DNA of 64,000 bases from Candidatus Tisiphia endosymbiont of Nedyus quadrimaculatus (GTDB lineage Bacteria > Pseudomonadota > Alphaproteobacteria > Rickettsiales > Rickettsiaceae), in assembly GCF_964059235.1 (NCBI RefSeq), contig NZ_OZ060452.1, forward strand, positions 434,001 to 498,000. The letters run 5' to 3'. The notes under the pieces are model-generated. The model saw nothing but the letters and a program-made list of their open reading frames with translations, made no database searches and was not told the origin of the DNA. A program made the translations under genes and the position numbers. Shown here in pieces: positions 36,802 to 46,409 of this stretch. Position 1 is the stretch's first letter; every line of letters starts with the position of its first letter.

Positions 36802-38858
36802 GCAACTTTGTCCCTTTCTTGCTTTGACTCCACACATTTTGCCATAGTAACAGATGCTCTACTAATCGAGTCTGTCATATAGTAATTTATAGGTTTAGTC
36901 ACTATATCAGATTTAAGTAAATTATCGAGGGAGGTAAATTTTATAAAATCACAGCTCATTATCTCAGAAATATTGGCAAATACTGGGAATTCTGCAGCCA
37001 ACCTATTTCTTATTTCATCTAAATTATTCATGCCAAGATTTAGCCCTAAACTATTAGCTAGATTCTTTATAATAACCCAATCTTCTTTTGCTTGTCCTAC
37101 TGGATGAGTTGCGGCTTTACCATATTGAGGCCTTCCTTCAAAATTTACGTAAGTGGCATCTTTTTCTGTATAGCTACTAGCAGGAAAGATTACATCTGCT
37201 ACATTTGCTCCATTATCACCGTGATGTCCTTGATATACTACAAAAGATGATTTTATTTTGTTCATATCAATTTCATCACTGCCTAGTAAATATACAAACT
37301 TAATCTCACCTCTTTCTGCCTTTTGTAAAATTTCAGAAACTCCATTACCGCCGTTTTTAGGACTAAAGCCTATGTCTAAACTACCGACCATTGATGCATG
37401 ATTATGCAGTATGTTAAAACCATTCCAATCATCTCTAACTATCTTATATTTATCAACCATTTGGTGAATGAGTGTCAAAATAGCATAACCATCATCCCGA
37501 GAATATACACCATCACCAATAATTATAACTGGATTTTTTGCATGTTCTAATTCCTTAGCAAACTGATGTTCCTCTGATATTATTGCCTTAATTATGTCAG
37601 GGCTAGCCCCTAATTCATTTATATAATAAGTTTGGTTAGTAATATTGCCAATTCGAGCTACTTTTAGCTTTCCCTCTCTTTGCAATATGCCAATACGAGC
37701 ATTCAGGACAGGAGCTACTTGTCTGATATTTGTACCAATTAACAAAGCTAGATCAGCTTCTTTAAGTCTAGAAATTGTTGTGTTAAATAGATAGTTCCCC
37801 CTACTAGATTGATCTATTTTATAATTAAACTGGTTGCTGTCAAAATTGTTACACCCAAGCTTCTGTAATAATGTTTTCAATAAAAACATTGATTCGGTGC
37901 ATGCTAGCGTTCCAGCTATTGCTGCAATTTGGTCACCGGCTTGATCGCCAGCAAGAGACTCTAATTTTTGTGCTACTAATTCAATAGCATCATTCCAAGA
38001 GGCTTCGACTAATTTACCGTTTTTCCTGATATATGGAGAATCTAACCTTTGATATTTCAAACCATCATAAGCAAATCTTGCTTTATCTGATATCCATTCT
38101 TCGTTGATATCGTCATTAACCCTTGGTAATATCCTCATTACTTCAGATCCCCTACTATCAACCCTTATATTACAACCTTGTGCATCCAATACATCTATTG
38201 ACTCAGTCTTTGTTAGTTCCCAACTACGAGCTTTAAAAGAATAAGGCTTGGAATTTAATGCCCCGACTGGGCAAATATCTATAATATTGCCTGATAACTC
38301 CGATTCAAGACTACGCTCAAGATACGAGGTTACCTCCATATGCTCTCCCCTGTAAAGAGTTCCTATTTCCTCAACTCCAGCAATATCAGTGGCAAACCTT
38401 ATACATCTAGTACATTGTATGCATCTAGTCATATGGGTCTTGATCAAAGGTCCCATATATTTATCTTTGACTGTTCTTTTATTCTCTGAAAATCTAGAAC
38501 TTGCTTTACCATATTTAAAGGCTTGATCCTGTAAATCACACTCACCTCCTTGATCACAAATAGGACAATCTAGGGGGTGATTAATCAATAGAAATTCCAT
38601 CACTCCTTCACGAGCCTTTTTAACAGCTATGGTATTAGTGTGGATAACCATACCTGAGGAGACAGGCATAGCACAAGAAGCAATGGGTTTGGGAGATTTT
38701 TCCATTTCCACCAAGCACATACGGCAGTTACCGGCAATCTTCAAACGTTCATGAAAACAAAAATGTGGGATTTCTATACCAAGCTTGCTGCAGGCACGAA
38801 ATACGGTCGTGCCTTCCTCTACTTCGACTTCAGTACCATCTATAGTAAGTTTTATCAT
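36798..38858 (-). CDS. nuoG: NADH-quinone oxidoreductase subunit G (NuoG)
   Basis: Iron-sulfur subunit of complex I, 686 residues. The [2Fe-2S] site CRMCLVE with [13 protein letters not shown], the His-Cys [4Fe-4S] site [15 protein letters not shown], and the [13 protein letters not shown] plus DICPVGAL clusters are all visible in the first 210 residues. The rest is the molybdopterin-oxidoreductase-like domain without molybdenum. It precedes nuoH with a four-base overlap. The following nuo genes are not in this window. Confidence 0.97.
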   Translation of the reverse strand: MIKLTIDGTEVEVEEGTTVFRACSKLGIEIPHFCFHERLKIAGNCRMCLVEMEKSPKPIASCAMPVSSGMVIHTNTIAVKKAREGVMEFLLINHPLDCPICDQGGECDLQDQAFKYGKASSRFSENKRTVKDKYMGPLIKTHMTRCIQCTRCIRFATDIAGVEEIGTLYRGEHMEVTSYLERSLESELSGNIIDICPVGALNSKPYSFKARSWELTKTESIDVLDAQGCNIRVDSRGSEVMRILPRVNDDINEEWISDKARFAYDGLKYQRLDSPYIRKNGKLVEASWNDAIELVAQKLESLAGDQAGDQIAAIAGTLACTESMFLLKTLLQKLGCNNFDSNQFNYKIDQSSRGNYLFNTTISRLKEADLALLIGTNIRQVAPVLNARIGILQREGKLKVARIGNITNQTYYINELGASPDIIKAIISEEHQFAKELEHAKNPVIIIGDGVYSRDDGYAILTLIHQMVDKYKIVRDDWNGFNILHNHASMVGSLDIGFSPKNGGNGVSEILQKAERGEIKFVYLLGSDEIDMNKIKSSFVVYQGHHGDNGANVADVIFPASSYTEKDATYVNFEGRPQYGKAATHPVGQAKEDWVIIKNLANSLGLNLGMNNLDEIRNRLAAEFPVFANISEIMSCDFIKFTSLDNLLKSDIVTKPINYYMTDSISRASVTMAKCVESKQERDKVA

Positions 38859-39031
38859 TATATATTGTAGTTTTATATTACGTCGAAATTATACCACATT
38901 ATATATTACTCACTAATCTAAATTTTCCAATTTTGCAAAATTAACTAACAAAAAGAAAGCAGAGATCTGTATATCATAACTTTTTAGGCTATTTTTTAGA
39001 TCTCCGCACTAAGATGAAACTAAGAGACGAC

Positions 39032-39421
39032 TTAAGTTCCTTTACATGCTTCAGTATCAGCAGCAGCAGCACCAGCTACCATGTTTATAATTTCGGGAGC
39101 CTTAAACAATATTATAACACCAGTCACAATAACCAATGCAACTTCCCATTTTAATTGACCTCTAAGAGTTTGAATCCCTAGAACAACTATACCAATAATG
39201 GCTATACCACGAGCTGTATTACCACGAAATGTTTTGATCATATTGCACAACACATCACCTACTGGATCAGCAGTACTAGGAGTAGCAGTAGCAACTTTTT
39301 TAGCCCCAGCAGCAAAAGCATCCGGTGCTGCAATAATTAGAGCAATGCTACAAAGGATAAACAGCAAACGCCACACAAAATCATTATCAAACTGTTCAGA
39401 ATAGGACCTACAAATATTCAT
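39032..39421 (-). CDS. VirB2-family T4SS major pilin, copy 1
   Basis: 129 residues of the TrbC/VirB2 family, the pilus subunit of type IV secretion. The signal peptide covers the N-terminal about 38 residues, ending at about DAFA. The mature part has two hydrophobic helices (ARGIAIIGIVVLGIQTL and VALVIVTGVIILFKAPEII) around a short polar GQLKWE loop. The stretch after the signal peptide (AGAKKVATATPS) differs in length from copy 2. In Rickettsiales rvhB2 stands apart from the other T4SS genes, as here. The ribosome binding site GAGG is 6 bases before ATG. Confidence 0.9.
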   Translation of the reverse strand: MNICRSYSEQFDNDFVWRLLFILCSIALIIAAPDAFAAGAKKVATATPSTADPVGDVLCNMIKTFRGNTARGIAIIGIVVLGIQTLRGQLKWEVALVIVTGVIILFKAPEIINMVAGAAAADTEACKGT

Positions 39422-39729
39422 ATTTTACCTCGTTAACGAATTGTTTTAGATATGTGGATGATTCTATACTGTACATTTTTACAGTTCAAGGATTAATATA
39501 GGGTGATCGTAATCTAATTAGATAATTGCTGGAAAAGAAAGGTTTCCGTGGTGTTTTAGTCACAATTTTTGCAAGTCTAGTTAATAGTCCCAATGCCATC
39601 CTTGCTTCCTTTTATGTTCCTGCACTTTCGATGTCATAACCCCTGGGAAAGTAGAGGGGTCTAAAAATGTTTTAATAAGCTTTTGGCTATTTTTTAGATT
39701 TCCGCACTAAGATGAAATTAAGAGACGAC
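39422..39729. repeat. Spacer between the two virB2 genes
   Basis: Contains the virB2 copy 1 promoter, about 120 further duplicated bases, a broken GTCATAACCCCTGGG palindrome (about 39630-39665) and the start of duplication unit B. No other gene was seen. Confidence 0.7.
39461..39489 (-). promoter_or_regulatory. Probable sigma-70 promoter of virB2 copy 1
   Basis: On the minus strand TTGAAC (39484-39489), 17-base spacer, TAGAAT (39461-39466), about 40 bases before the start codon. Conserved in the second copy. Confidence 0.6.
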
Positions 39730-40095
39730 TTAAGTTCCTTTACATTCTGCACCAGCAGTAGCATTACCAGCTACCATGTTTATAATTTCGGGAGCCTTAA
39801 ACAATATTATAACACCAGTCACAATAACCAATGCAACTTCCCATTTTAATTGACCTCTAAGAGTTTGAATCCCTAGAACAACTATACCAATAATGGCTAT
39901 ACCACGAGCTGTATTACCACGAAATGTTTTGATCATATTGCACAACACATCACCTACTGGATCAGCAGTACTAGCAGCATCATCAGCAAAAGCATCCGAT
40001 GCTGCAATAATTAGAGCAATGCTACAAAGGATAAACAGCAAACGCCACACAAAACCATTATCAAACTGTTCAGAATAGGACCTACAAATATTCAT
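39730..40095 (-). CDS. VirB2-family T4SS major pilin, copy 2
   Basis: 121 residues, the same as copy 1 except after the signal peptide (DDAAS in place of the longer AGAKKVATATPS) and near the C terminus (NATAGAECKGT against AAAADTEACKGT). The two transmembrane helices are identical. Same GAGG ribosome binding site and promoter, so both copies are probably expressed. It is a recent tandem duplicate with change limited to parts likely exposed or near processing sites. Confidence 0.9.
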   Translation of the reverse strand: MNICRSYSEQFDNGFVWRLLFILCSIALIIAASDAFADDAASTADPVGDVLCNMIKTFRGNTARGIAIIGIVVLGIQTLRGQLKWEVALVIVTGVIILFKAPEIINMVAGNATAGAECKGT

Positions 40096-40134
40096 ATTTT
40101 ACCTCGTTAACGAATTGTTTTAGACATGTGGATG

Positions 40135-40163
40135 ATTCTATACTGTACATTTTTACAGTTCAA
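40135..40163 (-). promoter_or_regulatory. Probable sigma-70 promoter of virB2 copy 2
   Basis: Minus strand TTGAAC (40158-40163), 17-base spacer, TAGAAT (40135-40140); the same as in copy 1. Confidence 0.6.
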
Positions 40164-40276
40164 GGATTAATATAGGGTGATCGTAATCTAATTAGATAAT
40201 TGCTGGAAAAGAAAGGTTTCCGTGGTGTTTTAGTTACAATTTTTGCAAGTCTAGTTAATAGTCCCGATGCCATCCC

Positions 40277-40586
40277 TGCACCTTCGGATGTCACCTCTGC
40301 GAAGGTAGCGGGGTCTAAAAAAGTCTAACAAACCCTCTAGGTCTATTTTTTTAGATTCCGCTACCTGTGCAGGAATGACATAAACCCTCTACGATGTCAC
40401 CCCTGCGAAGGCAGATATCTAGATTCCCGCCTTCGCGGGAATGACATGTAAGACATTGGTTTAACAACCCCGATGTCACCCCTGCGTAGGCAGGGGTCTA
40501 AAATATCTAATAGTCTTCTTGGCTATTTTTTTAGATCCCTGCCTACGCAGGGATGACATCACCCCTAATGGCGGACTGAGCTTACA
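40277..40586. repeat. Cluster of three GTCACCCCTGC palindromic units
   Basis: ATGTCACCTCTGCGAAGG...CCTGTGCAGGAATGACAT, then ATGTCACCCCTGCGAAGG...CTTCGCGGGAATGACAT, then ATGTCACCCCTGCGTAGG...CTACGCAGGGATGACAT (to about 40559). Each encloses TCTAAAA...AGAT arms. They follow the MFS pseudogene's 3' end. Confidence 0.8.
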
Positions 40587-41925
40587 CTATGTAGTTCTCT
40601 TTTGTGGGTAACTTCCAGAGTCTTTTGCTAACTTCTCAAAATGCAATAACCCGTAGGTAAAAGCTATAATTGTAGGAATCATAATAATCAATATCCCCCA
40701 ATTGCCAAAATAGTCAAGAATATAAACGAAACCAAAAGAACTAATAACGTACATCAAAGCACGAGATACAGAACATATCATGCTAACATAGGTAAAACGT
40801 TTAAATACAGGAAATCTTTTATAAAAAATGGGACCAGCAGAGACAAGACAGTACTTAAATAAAATAATGACTGTCTGAATGAGAAATAACTCAAACGGAA
40901 AATGAAGATTGTCCAGCCAATATGGACAAAATAAAATAAAAATAGAATATATAATAAGTATAATTTTCGCGGTTAATAATGGATATACTCTGTAATTTAC
41001 ATAAGATAATATTAATATAATTAAGAATTTTAATATACAGACAATAAAATTATGATGAATAACCTCAGCTGATGTGTAACCAAAATCGGTCTTGAGAATA
41101 GCACCACAATGCATAAAGAGAAAATAAAAACATACTGGTGTAGAACACTCTAATAAAAGAAAAGCTATTACTGTTTTTTTTATTAATTTTTTCATTAACG
41201 ACTGGATCATTATGCAATGCTTTTATATCAATATTAGCTTTCTCATATTTCTTTTTTAGTATAAGTTTTGCATTAGCAAATTCAGGTGTTTCCCGCAATG
41301 TTGTTCTAGCAGCAGAACCAATCAATGCCACTACTGCACCTATCCAAAATGCTAGACGCCAGTTAAAACCATAGGAAGTAACAAGTGAGGCAATTCCTAA
41401 AGCACCTATACTTCCTAAGGAAGCAAACAGCGTTATCAATGTCACACTTACATATTGGATTGGTGGGTTAATCGTTTCGGTTAAATAAAGTTCTGCCCCT
41501 ACTGACTCCCCCATAGAAGTTATGCCTTGAACAACGCGGCAAATTGTTATTATCCAAGTAGCAGCTATCCCTATTTGGGCATAGGTAGGGAGATTAGCCA
41601 TGACAAAACATGATGCAGCCATCATAAAAGTTGTAATTATAACAGTAGATTTACGTCCTATATTATCGCCCAACCAACCAAATATTAAGGCACCAACAGG
41701 CCGAAAAACAAAGGTAGTACAGAAGGCAAAAGACATCATTAAAGAGGTGGAGAGAGAATCAGTAGGTTCAAAAAACAACTCATTAAGAAACACCGCCATA
41801 TGAATATATAACATCAAGTCAAAATATTCTAAAAATGTACCAATTGAAAGCAATCCAACTGCTTCTTTCTGTTCTCTAGTTAGGCTTCTTTGTTCCTGCG
41901 GATACTTTATCATTTTTTCCTCCAC
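40587..41925 (-). pseudogene. MFS transporter (MHS/ProP-like), frameshifted at a poly-A run
   Basis: Two overlapping frames make one about 430-residue transporter. The 5' part (41065-41925) starts EAVGLLSIGTFLEYFDLMLY and has the MFS motif GWLGDNIGRK; the 3' part (40587 to about 41180) goes on TVIAFLLLECSTPVCFYFLF. The break is at eight A residues on the coding strand (41174-41181): seven would read NEKINKKTVIAFLL and restore the frame. Family members import proline, betaine or organic acids with protons; rickettsiae carry many. Polymerase slippage on the run might still yield some full-length protein. Confidence 0.85.
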
Positions 41926-42197
41926 TTAATATTAAAATGAGCTTGTATATTCTGCTACTTTTAAAGAATTGGAGTCTACTTAACCTCAGTTTGATGTAAT
42001 AAATTAATAGTAGGCTCAAGTAATCATCACCATTAGGGGTGATATCACCGCCATTATGTCATCCCAGCGAAAGCTGGGATATAAAACTATATAACATACC
42101 TATCTATGCTATTTTTTAGACCCCTGCTTTCGCAGGGGTGACATGCAGGGACACCCTAGACTATTAAACTGATGTCTTACATCGAATTGAGGTACAG
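41926..42197. repeat. Palindromic repeats between the MFS pseudogene and atpF
   Basis: AACCTCAGTTTGATGTAATAAAT opens the block and its inverse (ACATCGAATTGAGGT) closes it at about 42194. Within are GTCATCCCAGCGAAAGCTGGG (about 42058) and CCCCTGCTTTCGCAGGGG (42121-42138). It follows the last gene of the F0 operon and may terminate it. Confidence 0.7.
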
Positions 42198-42692
42198 TTA
42201 TTGTATAAATTTTTCAGATGCTGGATTTCTCATGAGTTTCTTAGCTATCTCACTATCTGATATGGAATCGTTTTTTGTAGATTGCATATATATAGCTACT
42301 AATTCTAGCATTTTATCGCAAAACTCAGATTGTAGCATTTGAGAAGCTTCTAGCTTTTGCCTATTCATTAAATCTATAGTCTCAAGTTTTTTGCTTTCTA
42401 GAAACTTATCAAATTCTTCGTTTTGCTGCTTAATTATATTATTGGCAGTTTCTTTGCCATCTTTGATCATTTTTTCTCTTAAAATTTCAATCTGTTGTAT
42501 TTGGACTGCAGCATCTTCAAATAACAACGTCATATCTTCGTTAAGCTTTTGGGCTTCTAAGACTTGGTCTTTGATAGCCATAATTTTGTCATCTAACGAT
42601 TTTAAAATTATATTTTTTATCGGTCTATAGACCAAATACACAAAAATTAGGAAACAGATGGCTAGCCAAAATTTTTCGTCAAATAATTGCAT
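42198..42692 (-). CDS. atpF: ATP synthase F0 subunit b
   Basis: 164 residues: one N-terminal membrane helix (FWLAICFLIFVYLVYRPI) then a long charged coiled coil that forms the peripheral stalk. It overlaps the upstream b' gene by one base. It is the last of the F0 genes; the order I-a-c-b'-b is the alphaproteobacterial one, with F1 genes elsewhere. Confidence 0.92.
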   Translation of the reverse strand: MQLFDEKFWLAICFLIFVYLVYRPIKNIILKSLDDKIMAIKDQVLEAQKLNEDMTLLFEDAAVQIQQIEILREKMIKDGKETANNIIKQQNEEFDKFLESKKLETIDLMNRQKLEASQMLQSEFCDKMLELVAIYMQSTKNDSISDSEIAKKLMRNPASEKFIQ

Positions 42693-43171
42693 TATTTTAT
42701 CTTTTTGTAAGATTCTTTTAGTAAGTCTAAATCAACTTCTTGATTAGTAATTTTTTGAATTAATAATTTTGCTAAATTGATGCATGAATCATTTTCATCA
42801 ATCCAAAATAATTTATTAGTTTTTTCTATATCATGATGATTATTGGTAATTTGTGCTTTCAACTCATTATGGAGTTGCATTTTTTTTGATAAAAGAGATA
42901 CTTCCATTGCATCTCTAGCTTCTTTTTTAATATTTTCCACTATATTTGATATTTCTGCTAGCGTATTTGCATATTGCTTGTGCAAGCTATCAGCTTTTTC
43001 CCCAAGACTTTCTGCACTAGCAATATTGGTATCTATATAAGCTTGCCTATTCTCAAGAATCTTTTCAGTTAGTGGTGCAATGAACTTATGAACTAGAAGG
43101 TATAAGATACTAAAAACAACTACCAACCAAAAGATTTGCGAACAATAAAAGGTAACATCAAATTGAGGCAT
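42692..43171 (-). CDS. ATP synthase F0 subunit b'
   Basis: 159 residues with N-terminal helix FDVTFYCSQIFWLVVVFSILYLLV and a coiled-coil stalk (SLGEKADSLHKQYANTLAEI). The PQFD-x-x-FW start is the mark of b' subunits in alphaproteobacteria and cyanobacteria, which pair with b as a heterodimer. Lies 6 bases after the c subunit gene. Confidence 0.92.
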   Translation of the reverse strand: MPQFDVTFYCSQIFWLVVVFSILYLLVHKFIAPLTEKILENRQAYIDTNIASAESLGEKADSLHKQYANTLAEISNIVENIKKEARDAMEVSLLSKKMQLHNELKAQITNNHHDIEKTNKLFWIDENDSCINLAKLLIQKITNQEVDLDLLKESYKKIK

Positions 43172-43177
43172 AGTTAC

Positions 43178-43402
43178 TTAAGAAAATATCAATAAAATTG
43201 CAATTACAAACGAGAATAAGCCCATAGCTTCCGTAAGTCCAGCTCCAATGAATGCCATTCTTTGTAATTGATCAGTAGCTGAAGGGTTACGGGCAATTGA
43301 AGACAGCAATGCACTGAATATACTACCTACACCAATGGCAGCACCTGACATACCAATAGCCATTAATCCTACACCAATAAATTTTAGAGACGTTCCGTCC
43401 AT
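43178..43402 (-). CDS. atpE: ATP synthase F0 subunit c
   Basis: Proton-carrying ring subunit, 74 residues and two helices. The start is ATG 43402 ([12 protein letters not shown]), with AGGAG 9 bases before it; a longer frame from 43546 crosses the intergenic region and is not real. The loop ARNPSA and the proton-binding glutamate in [19 protein letters not shown] are present. Confidence 0.97.
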   Translation of the reverse strand: MDGTSLKFIGVGLMAIGMSGAAIGVGSIFSALLSSIARNPSATDQLQRMAFIGAGLTEAMGLFSFVIAILLIFS

Positions 43403-43549
43403 ATTTAAACTCCTAAATATAAAAAATTCTAGGTTCTTGTGTATGACTTCATTTTTATTCGGATAACCGCAGCGGACGATGATGTACGTGAGGATTCGAG
43501 AACAAAAATAACGATCTATAAGACCATAAAAATGAAGCCTTCGCAAAAC

Positions 43550-44278
43550 CTAATGTGAATTTACAGCATCATTCAAGTATACACAAGAAAGAATTGTAAA
43601 TATATAAGCTTGAAGTATTGCTATAAAAATTTCAAATCCAATAAGGATCACAATTAGTGGAATTGGCAAAAATTTAAAGAAAATCATTAATGAAACTATA
43701 AATCCTGCCATTACCTTTAGTAATATATGTCCTGCCACCATATTAGCAGCTAACCTTAAAGATAAACTTATAGGTCTTGCTAGATAGGCAAATAATTCTA
43801 TCAAAATCATAAGCGGAGCTAACCAAGATGGCGTACCTTGAGGCAAAAATATTGATAAAAAATGTATACCGTGATTAATAAAACCAATAATTGTAACCAT
43901 AAAAAATATCATAATTGCTAAGGCAAATGTTACTATAATATGGCTAGTAACAGTGAATCCGTAAGGAAGCATGCCGAGCAAGTTACATAACAAAATAAAC
44001 ATAAACAAAGTGAAAATGAACGGTATAAACTTACGCCCCTTTTCTCCAACATTTTGATTGAGCATCACTGTAATTATATCATAAATTATTTCAGCACTAA
44101 GCTGTAATCTAGATGGTATAATTTTTTTGCCTTTTAAGGCTAAATAAAAATAGGAGAGACCTACAACTCCAGCAAGTAACATAAACAAACTAGAGTTAGT
44201 AAAACTAATATCGAAACCAAATAAATTAATTTCTACTAGTTTCTTTATTGCAAATTGATCTAAGGGACTATGGGACAT
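43550..44278 (-). CDS. atpB: ATP synthase F0 subunit a
   Basis: 242 residues with about six helices, forming the proton half-channels. The essential arginine is in [21 protein letters not shown]. The [15 protein letters not shown] motif is typical. Starts at the last base of the atpI stop (shared base at 44278). About 150 non-coding bases separate it from atpE. Confidence 0.97.
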   Translation of the reverse strand: MSHSPLDQFAIKKLVEINLFGFDISFTNSSLFMLLAGVVGLSYFYLALKGKKIIPSRLQLSAEIIYDIITVMLNQNVGEKGRKFIPFIFTLFMFILLCNLLGMLPYGFTVTSHIIVTFALAIMIFFMVTIIGFINHGIHFLSIFLPQGTPSWLAPLMILIELFAYLARPISLSLRLAANMVAGHILLKVMAGFIVSLMIFFKFLPIPLIVILIGFEIFIAILQAYIFTILSCVYLNDAVNSH

Positions 44279-44541
44279 TATTTCTTATTTAGTTTTTGCC
44301 AAATTATTTTAAAACCTGCAAGCATACCTATCAACAAAAATATTATAATACAAAATGGTTTAGAATTAAACAATTTATCTAATGTAAAACCAACAAAAAA
44401 CCCTAGCATCACACTAGAAAACAAATCTAACGCTATAGCCAGTGTATCAATTTCTTTTTTTGGATTAAGTTTAGGGTGAAAATGATTATTTGTTTTAAGT
44501 TTCTTAATCCTTTTTTGTATCTTATCTAACTCTTTTTGCAT
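44278..44541 (-). CDS. atpI: ATP synthase accessory protein AtpI (AtpZ/AtpI family)
   Basis: 87 residues: a charged N-terminal helix ([14 protein letters not shown]) and two membrane helices ([38 protein letters not shown]). Family members assist c-ring assembly. The ATG at 44541 lies in the terminal repeat of a 203-bp element inserted upstream. Without the element the gene would read ATG TTG GAA CAA AAA GAG, i.e. start MLEQKELDK, so the insertion replaced the start codon in frame. Confidence 0.88.
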   Translation of the reverse strand: MQKELDKIQKRIKKLKTNNHFHPKLNPKKEIDTLAIALDLFSSVMLGFFVGFTLDKLFNSKPFCIIIFLLIGMLAGFKIIWQKLNKK

Positions 44542-44740
44542 AGTACCCTACATTTTTTATATAACCACTATTAAAATGGCTGCTGATCGTCTATTAGCGA
44601 GGAGTCGCTGAAAGCGGCGACGCGGCAATCTAGGATACGCGAAGCGTACTAGAAAAAACAGCTTCGCTGTTTACCTAGATCGCCACGGCATCTAAAGATG
44701 CCTCGCGATGACGATTATAGAAAAATGTAGGGTACTATGC
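44538..44740. mobile_element. 203-bp MITE-like element with 20-bp inverted ends and 7-bp duplication
   Basis: Ends GCATAGTACCCTACATTTTT (44538-44557) and its exact complement (44721-44740). Flanked by TCTTTTT on both sides (44531-44537, 44741-44747). The interior is a CTCGCGATGACG/CGTCTATTAGCGAGG palindrome with nested AAACAGCTTCGCTGTTT hairpin. No coding capacity. Its left end supplies the present atpI start codon. Confidence 0.85.
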
Positions 44741-44810
44741 TCTTTTTGTTCCAACATATACATTAATACAAAGAAGTCTATTTAAACCTCATATTCTAGC
44801 CAGTTTTGGA

Positions 44811-44839
44811 TTAAAATTAAAAATTTTAATCCAAAACTG
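44811..44839. terminator. Hairpin overlapping the hemW stop codon
   Basis: CAGTTTTGGATTAAAATT and its complement around two A bases. The last residues of HemW (KTSVLD) and its TAA stop lie inside it, so the repeat set the present end of the protein and may terminate transcription. Confidence 0.6.
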
Positions 44840-46022
44840 AGGTTTTAAATAACCTTGGTACTATATAGCTATGTAACATTAGACCTTTATTTGTAAGATT
44901 AATATGACCTTTATCACCTAATCCCTCATCCCACCTAAGTACACCTAGCTCTTTATAGTATGTTGCCTTTTCCATATCTAAAATCTCAAATAATTGTTTA
45001 CCAGTTCTTTTCTGTATACTATCAATAGTTATACCCTTTTCAAGACGTAGTCCCATCATCAACATTTCTTCAATTATTTCTTGCATAGAAAGTTTATTAA
45101 TCTGCTGAATACCACATCCTAAACTATCAACAGCTTGTAACCATTTTTCTGGTTTATGCCACATCATGATACTATAGAGATTAGATGTAAAATTACTATC
45201 ACACATATTAACCCTGCTGTGGCTACCCGGACCTATACCTAAATAATTGTCATATTGCCAATATGTCAAGTTATGCTTACATTCATGACCTAATATAGCA
45301 TAATTTGATATTTCATATCTAAGATATCCTTGGGAGTTTAAATACCAGTTAGTCCACTCATAATGGTCAGCTGCTTGATCTGAGTTTGGTATAGTTAGAT
45401 TTCCCTCGTTAAACAATTTATAAAATAACGTACCCTTTTCGATGACCAATTGATATAGTGAGATATGACCTGAGGCAAGTTGCATGGCATTGGTAAGTTC
45501 ATCTTGCCAACTTTCTAGAGTTTGGTTACTTCTTGCATAAATTAGGTCAAAAGATATTCTAGGGAAAAGATGGCGAGCTGTTTCAATAGCTTTGATTGCT
45601 TGCCCTACATCATGTTGTCGTCCTAAACTCTTTAAGTCATCTTCCACTAGAGATTGGACGCCAATTGATACACGGTTTATTCCAGCTGATCTAAAGTCCC
45701 TAAATTTTTCAGTCTCAAATGAAGTGGGATTTGCTTCTAAAGTAATTTCTGTCTGCTCATCTATTATTGCTAAATTTGCTATTTTTTTAATTATTCCTTC
45801 AACAACAAATGGCTTCATTAAAGATGGAGTTCCACCTCCAAAGAAAATAGATTTTATATATTTATGACCTATAGTATCCTTGAAATGATCAAGCTCTAAT
45901 TCATAACATTTCAACCATGTATCATGATCTACTTTATTTACAACATGAGAATTAAAGTCACAATACGGACATTTTGACAAACAAAACGGCCAGTGTATAT
46001 ATATCGATAAAGGATTTTTCAT
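44826..46022 (-). CDS. hemW: HemW-type radical SAM heme chaperone
   Basis: Radical SAM protein of 398 residues, formerly called oxygen-independent coproporphyrinogen oxidase. The cluster motif is CLSKCPYCDFNSH near residue 14 (Cx3CxxC plus the further C in CDF), then FFGGGTPSLM and the ISIGVQSL segment. The fourth HemN-specific N-terminal motif is absent, so HemW is the better call. Family members deliver heme to apo-proteins. The C-terminal residues are encoded by a palindrome at 44811-44839. Confidence 0.9.
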   Translation of the reverse strand: MKNPLSIYIHWPFCLSKCPYCDFNSHVVNKVDHDTWLKCYELELDHFKDTIGHKYIKSIFFGGGTPSLMKPFVVEGIIKKIANLAIIDEQTEITLEANPTSFETEKFRDFRSAGINRVSIGVQSLVEDDLKSLGRQHDVGQAIKAIETARHLFPRISFDLIYARSNQTLESWQDELTNAMQLASGHISLYQLVIEKGTLFYKLFNEGNLTIPNSDQAADHYEWTNWYLNSQGYLRYEISNYAILGHECKHNLTYWQYDNYLGIGPGSHSRVNMCDSNFTSNLYSIMMWHKPEKWLQAVDSLGCGIQQINKLSMQEIIEEMLMMGLRLEKGITIDSIQKRTGKQLFEILDMEKATYYKELGVLRWDEGLGDKGHINLTNKGLMLHSYIVPRLFKTSVLD

Positions 46023-46067
46023 GTTTATGCTTAGTTTAACATTACTTCAGCTCATCTTTTACTATCA

Positions 46068-46409
46068 CTAAAGCAACTTCTCTTCAAATTGGTCATGCGT
46101 AAACAATAGTAGCATGTTAGCATCGATATGTTCTTTGAGAGGTGGATAGGTGATCAGATCATAAGATTGTACATCTACTTTAACTGGTAAGTTACTGTCA
46201 TTAAGTAAAGTAAATATACGATCGAGGGTTTTTTCATCAAGCGAACCATAAATAACTATATCAATATCAGAATTAGGACGATAAAAACCAGTAGCACGCG
46301 AACCAAACAAACCAACACTCTCGATTTGTTTTGAGAAGGGCAACAAAATATTGCGCAGTATGTTTAACTGTTCCGTACTTAATCCATGATTAGATATGTT
46401 TACTTTCAT
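46068..46409 (-). CDS. MNT-type minimal nucleotidyltransferase (HEPN-MNT pair)
   Basis: 113 residues. The nucleotidyltransferase motif GSRATG (36-41) with D48 and D50 (NSDIDIVI) is intact. Next to a HEPN gene it forms the well-known MNT/HEPN module, in which the MNT protein acts as the antitoxin (in studied systems by adenylylating the HEPN toxin). It overlaps the HEPN gene end by 20 bases. Role here is inferred from family knowledge. Confidence 0.88.
   Translation of the reverse strand: MKVNISNHGLSTEQLNILRNILLPFSKQIESVGLFGSRATGFYRPNSDIDIVIYGSLDEKTLDRIFTLLNDSNLPVKVDVQSYDLITYPPLKEHIDANMLLLFTHDQFEEKLL

Larger units (their letters stand above)
38987..39603. repeat. Tandem duplication unit A (virB2 copy plus promoter region)
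   Basis: Nearly identical over about 600 bases to 39685-40276, in the same orientation, including GGCTATTTTTTAGAT at one end, the whole virB2 gene, its promoter and upstream DNA to about GTCCCAATGCCATCC. The units are separated by a remnant palindromic repeat. Confidence 0.9.
39685..40276. repeat. Tandem duplication unit B
   Basis: Second copy of the about 600-bp unit at 38987-39603. Differences are a handful of substitutions plus length changes in the part of virB2 just after the signal peptide and at its 3' end. Confidence 0.9.

Noticed and set aside
40277-40586. CRISPR-like array, because similar units recur
   Set aside because: Units are long palindromes with unequal spacing and inverted copies, not short direct repeats with unique spacers; no cas genes are present.
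43403-43546. 48-residue N-terminal extension of the ATP synthase c subunit
   Set aside because: c subunits start at MDGTSLKF-like positions; the extension is intergenic DNA between atpB and atpE.
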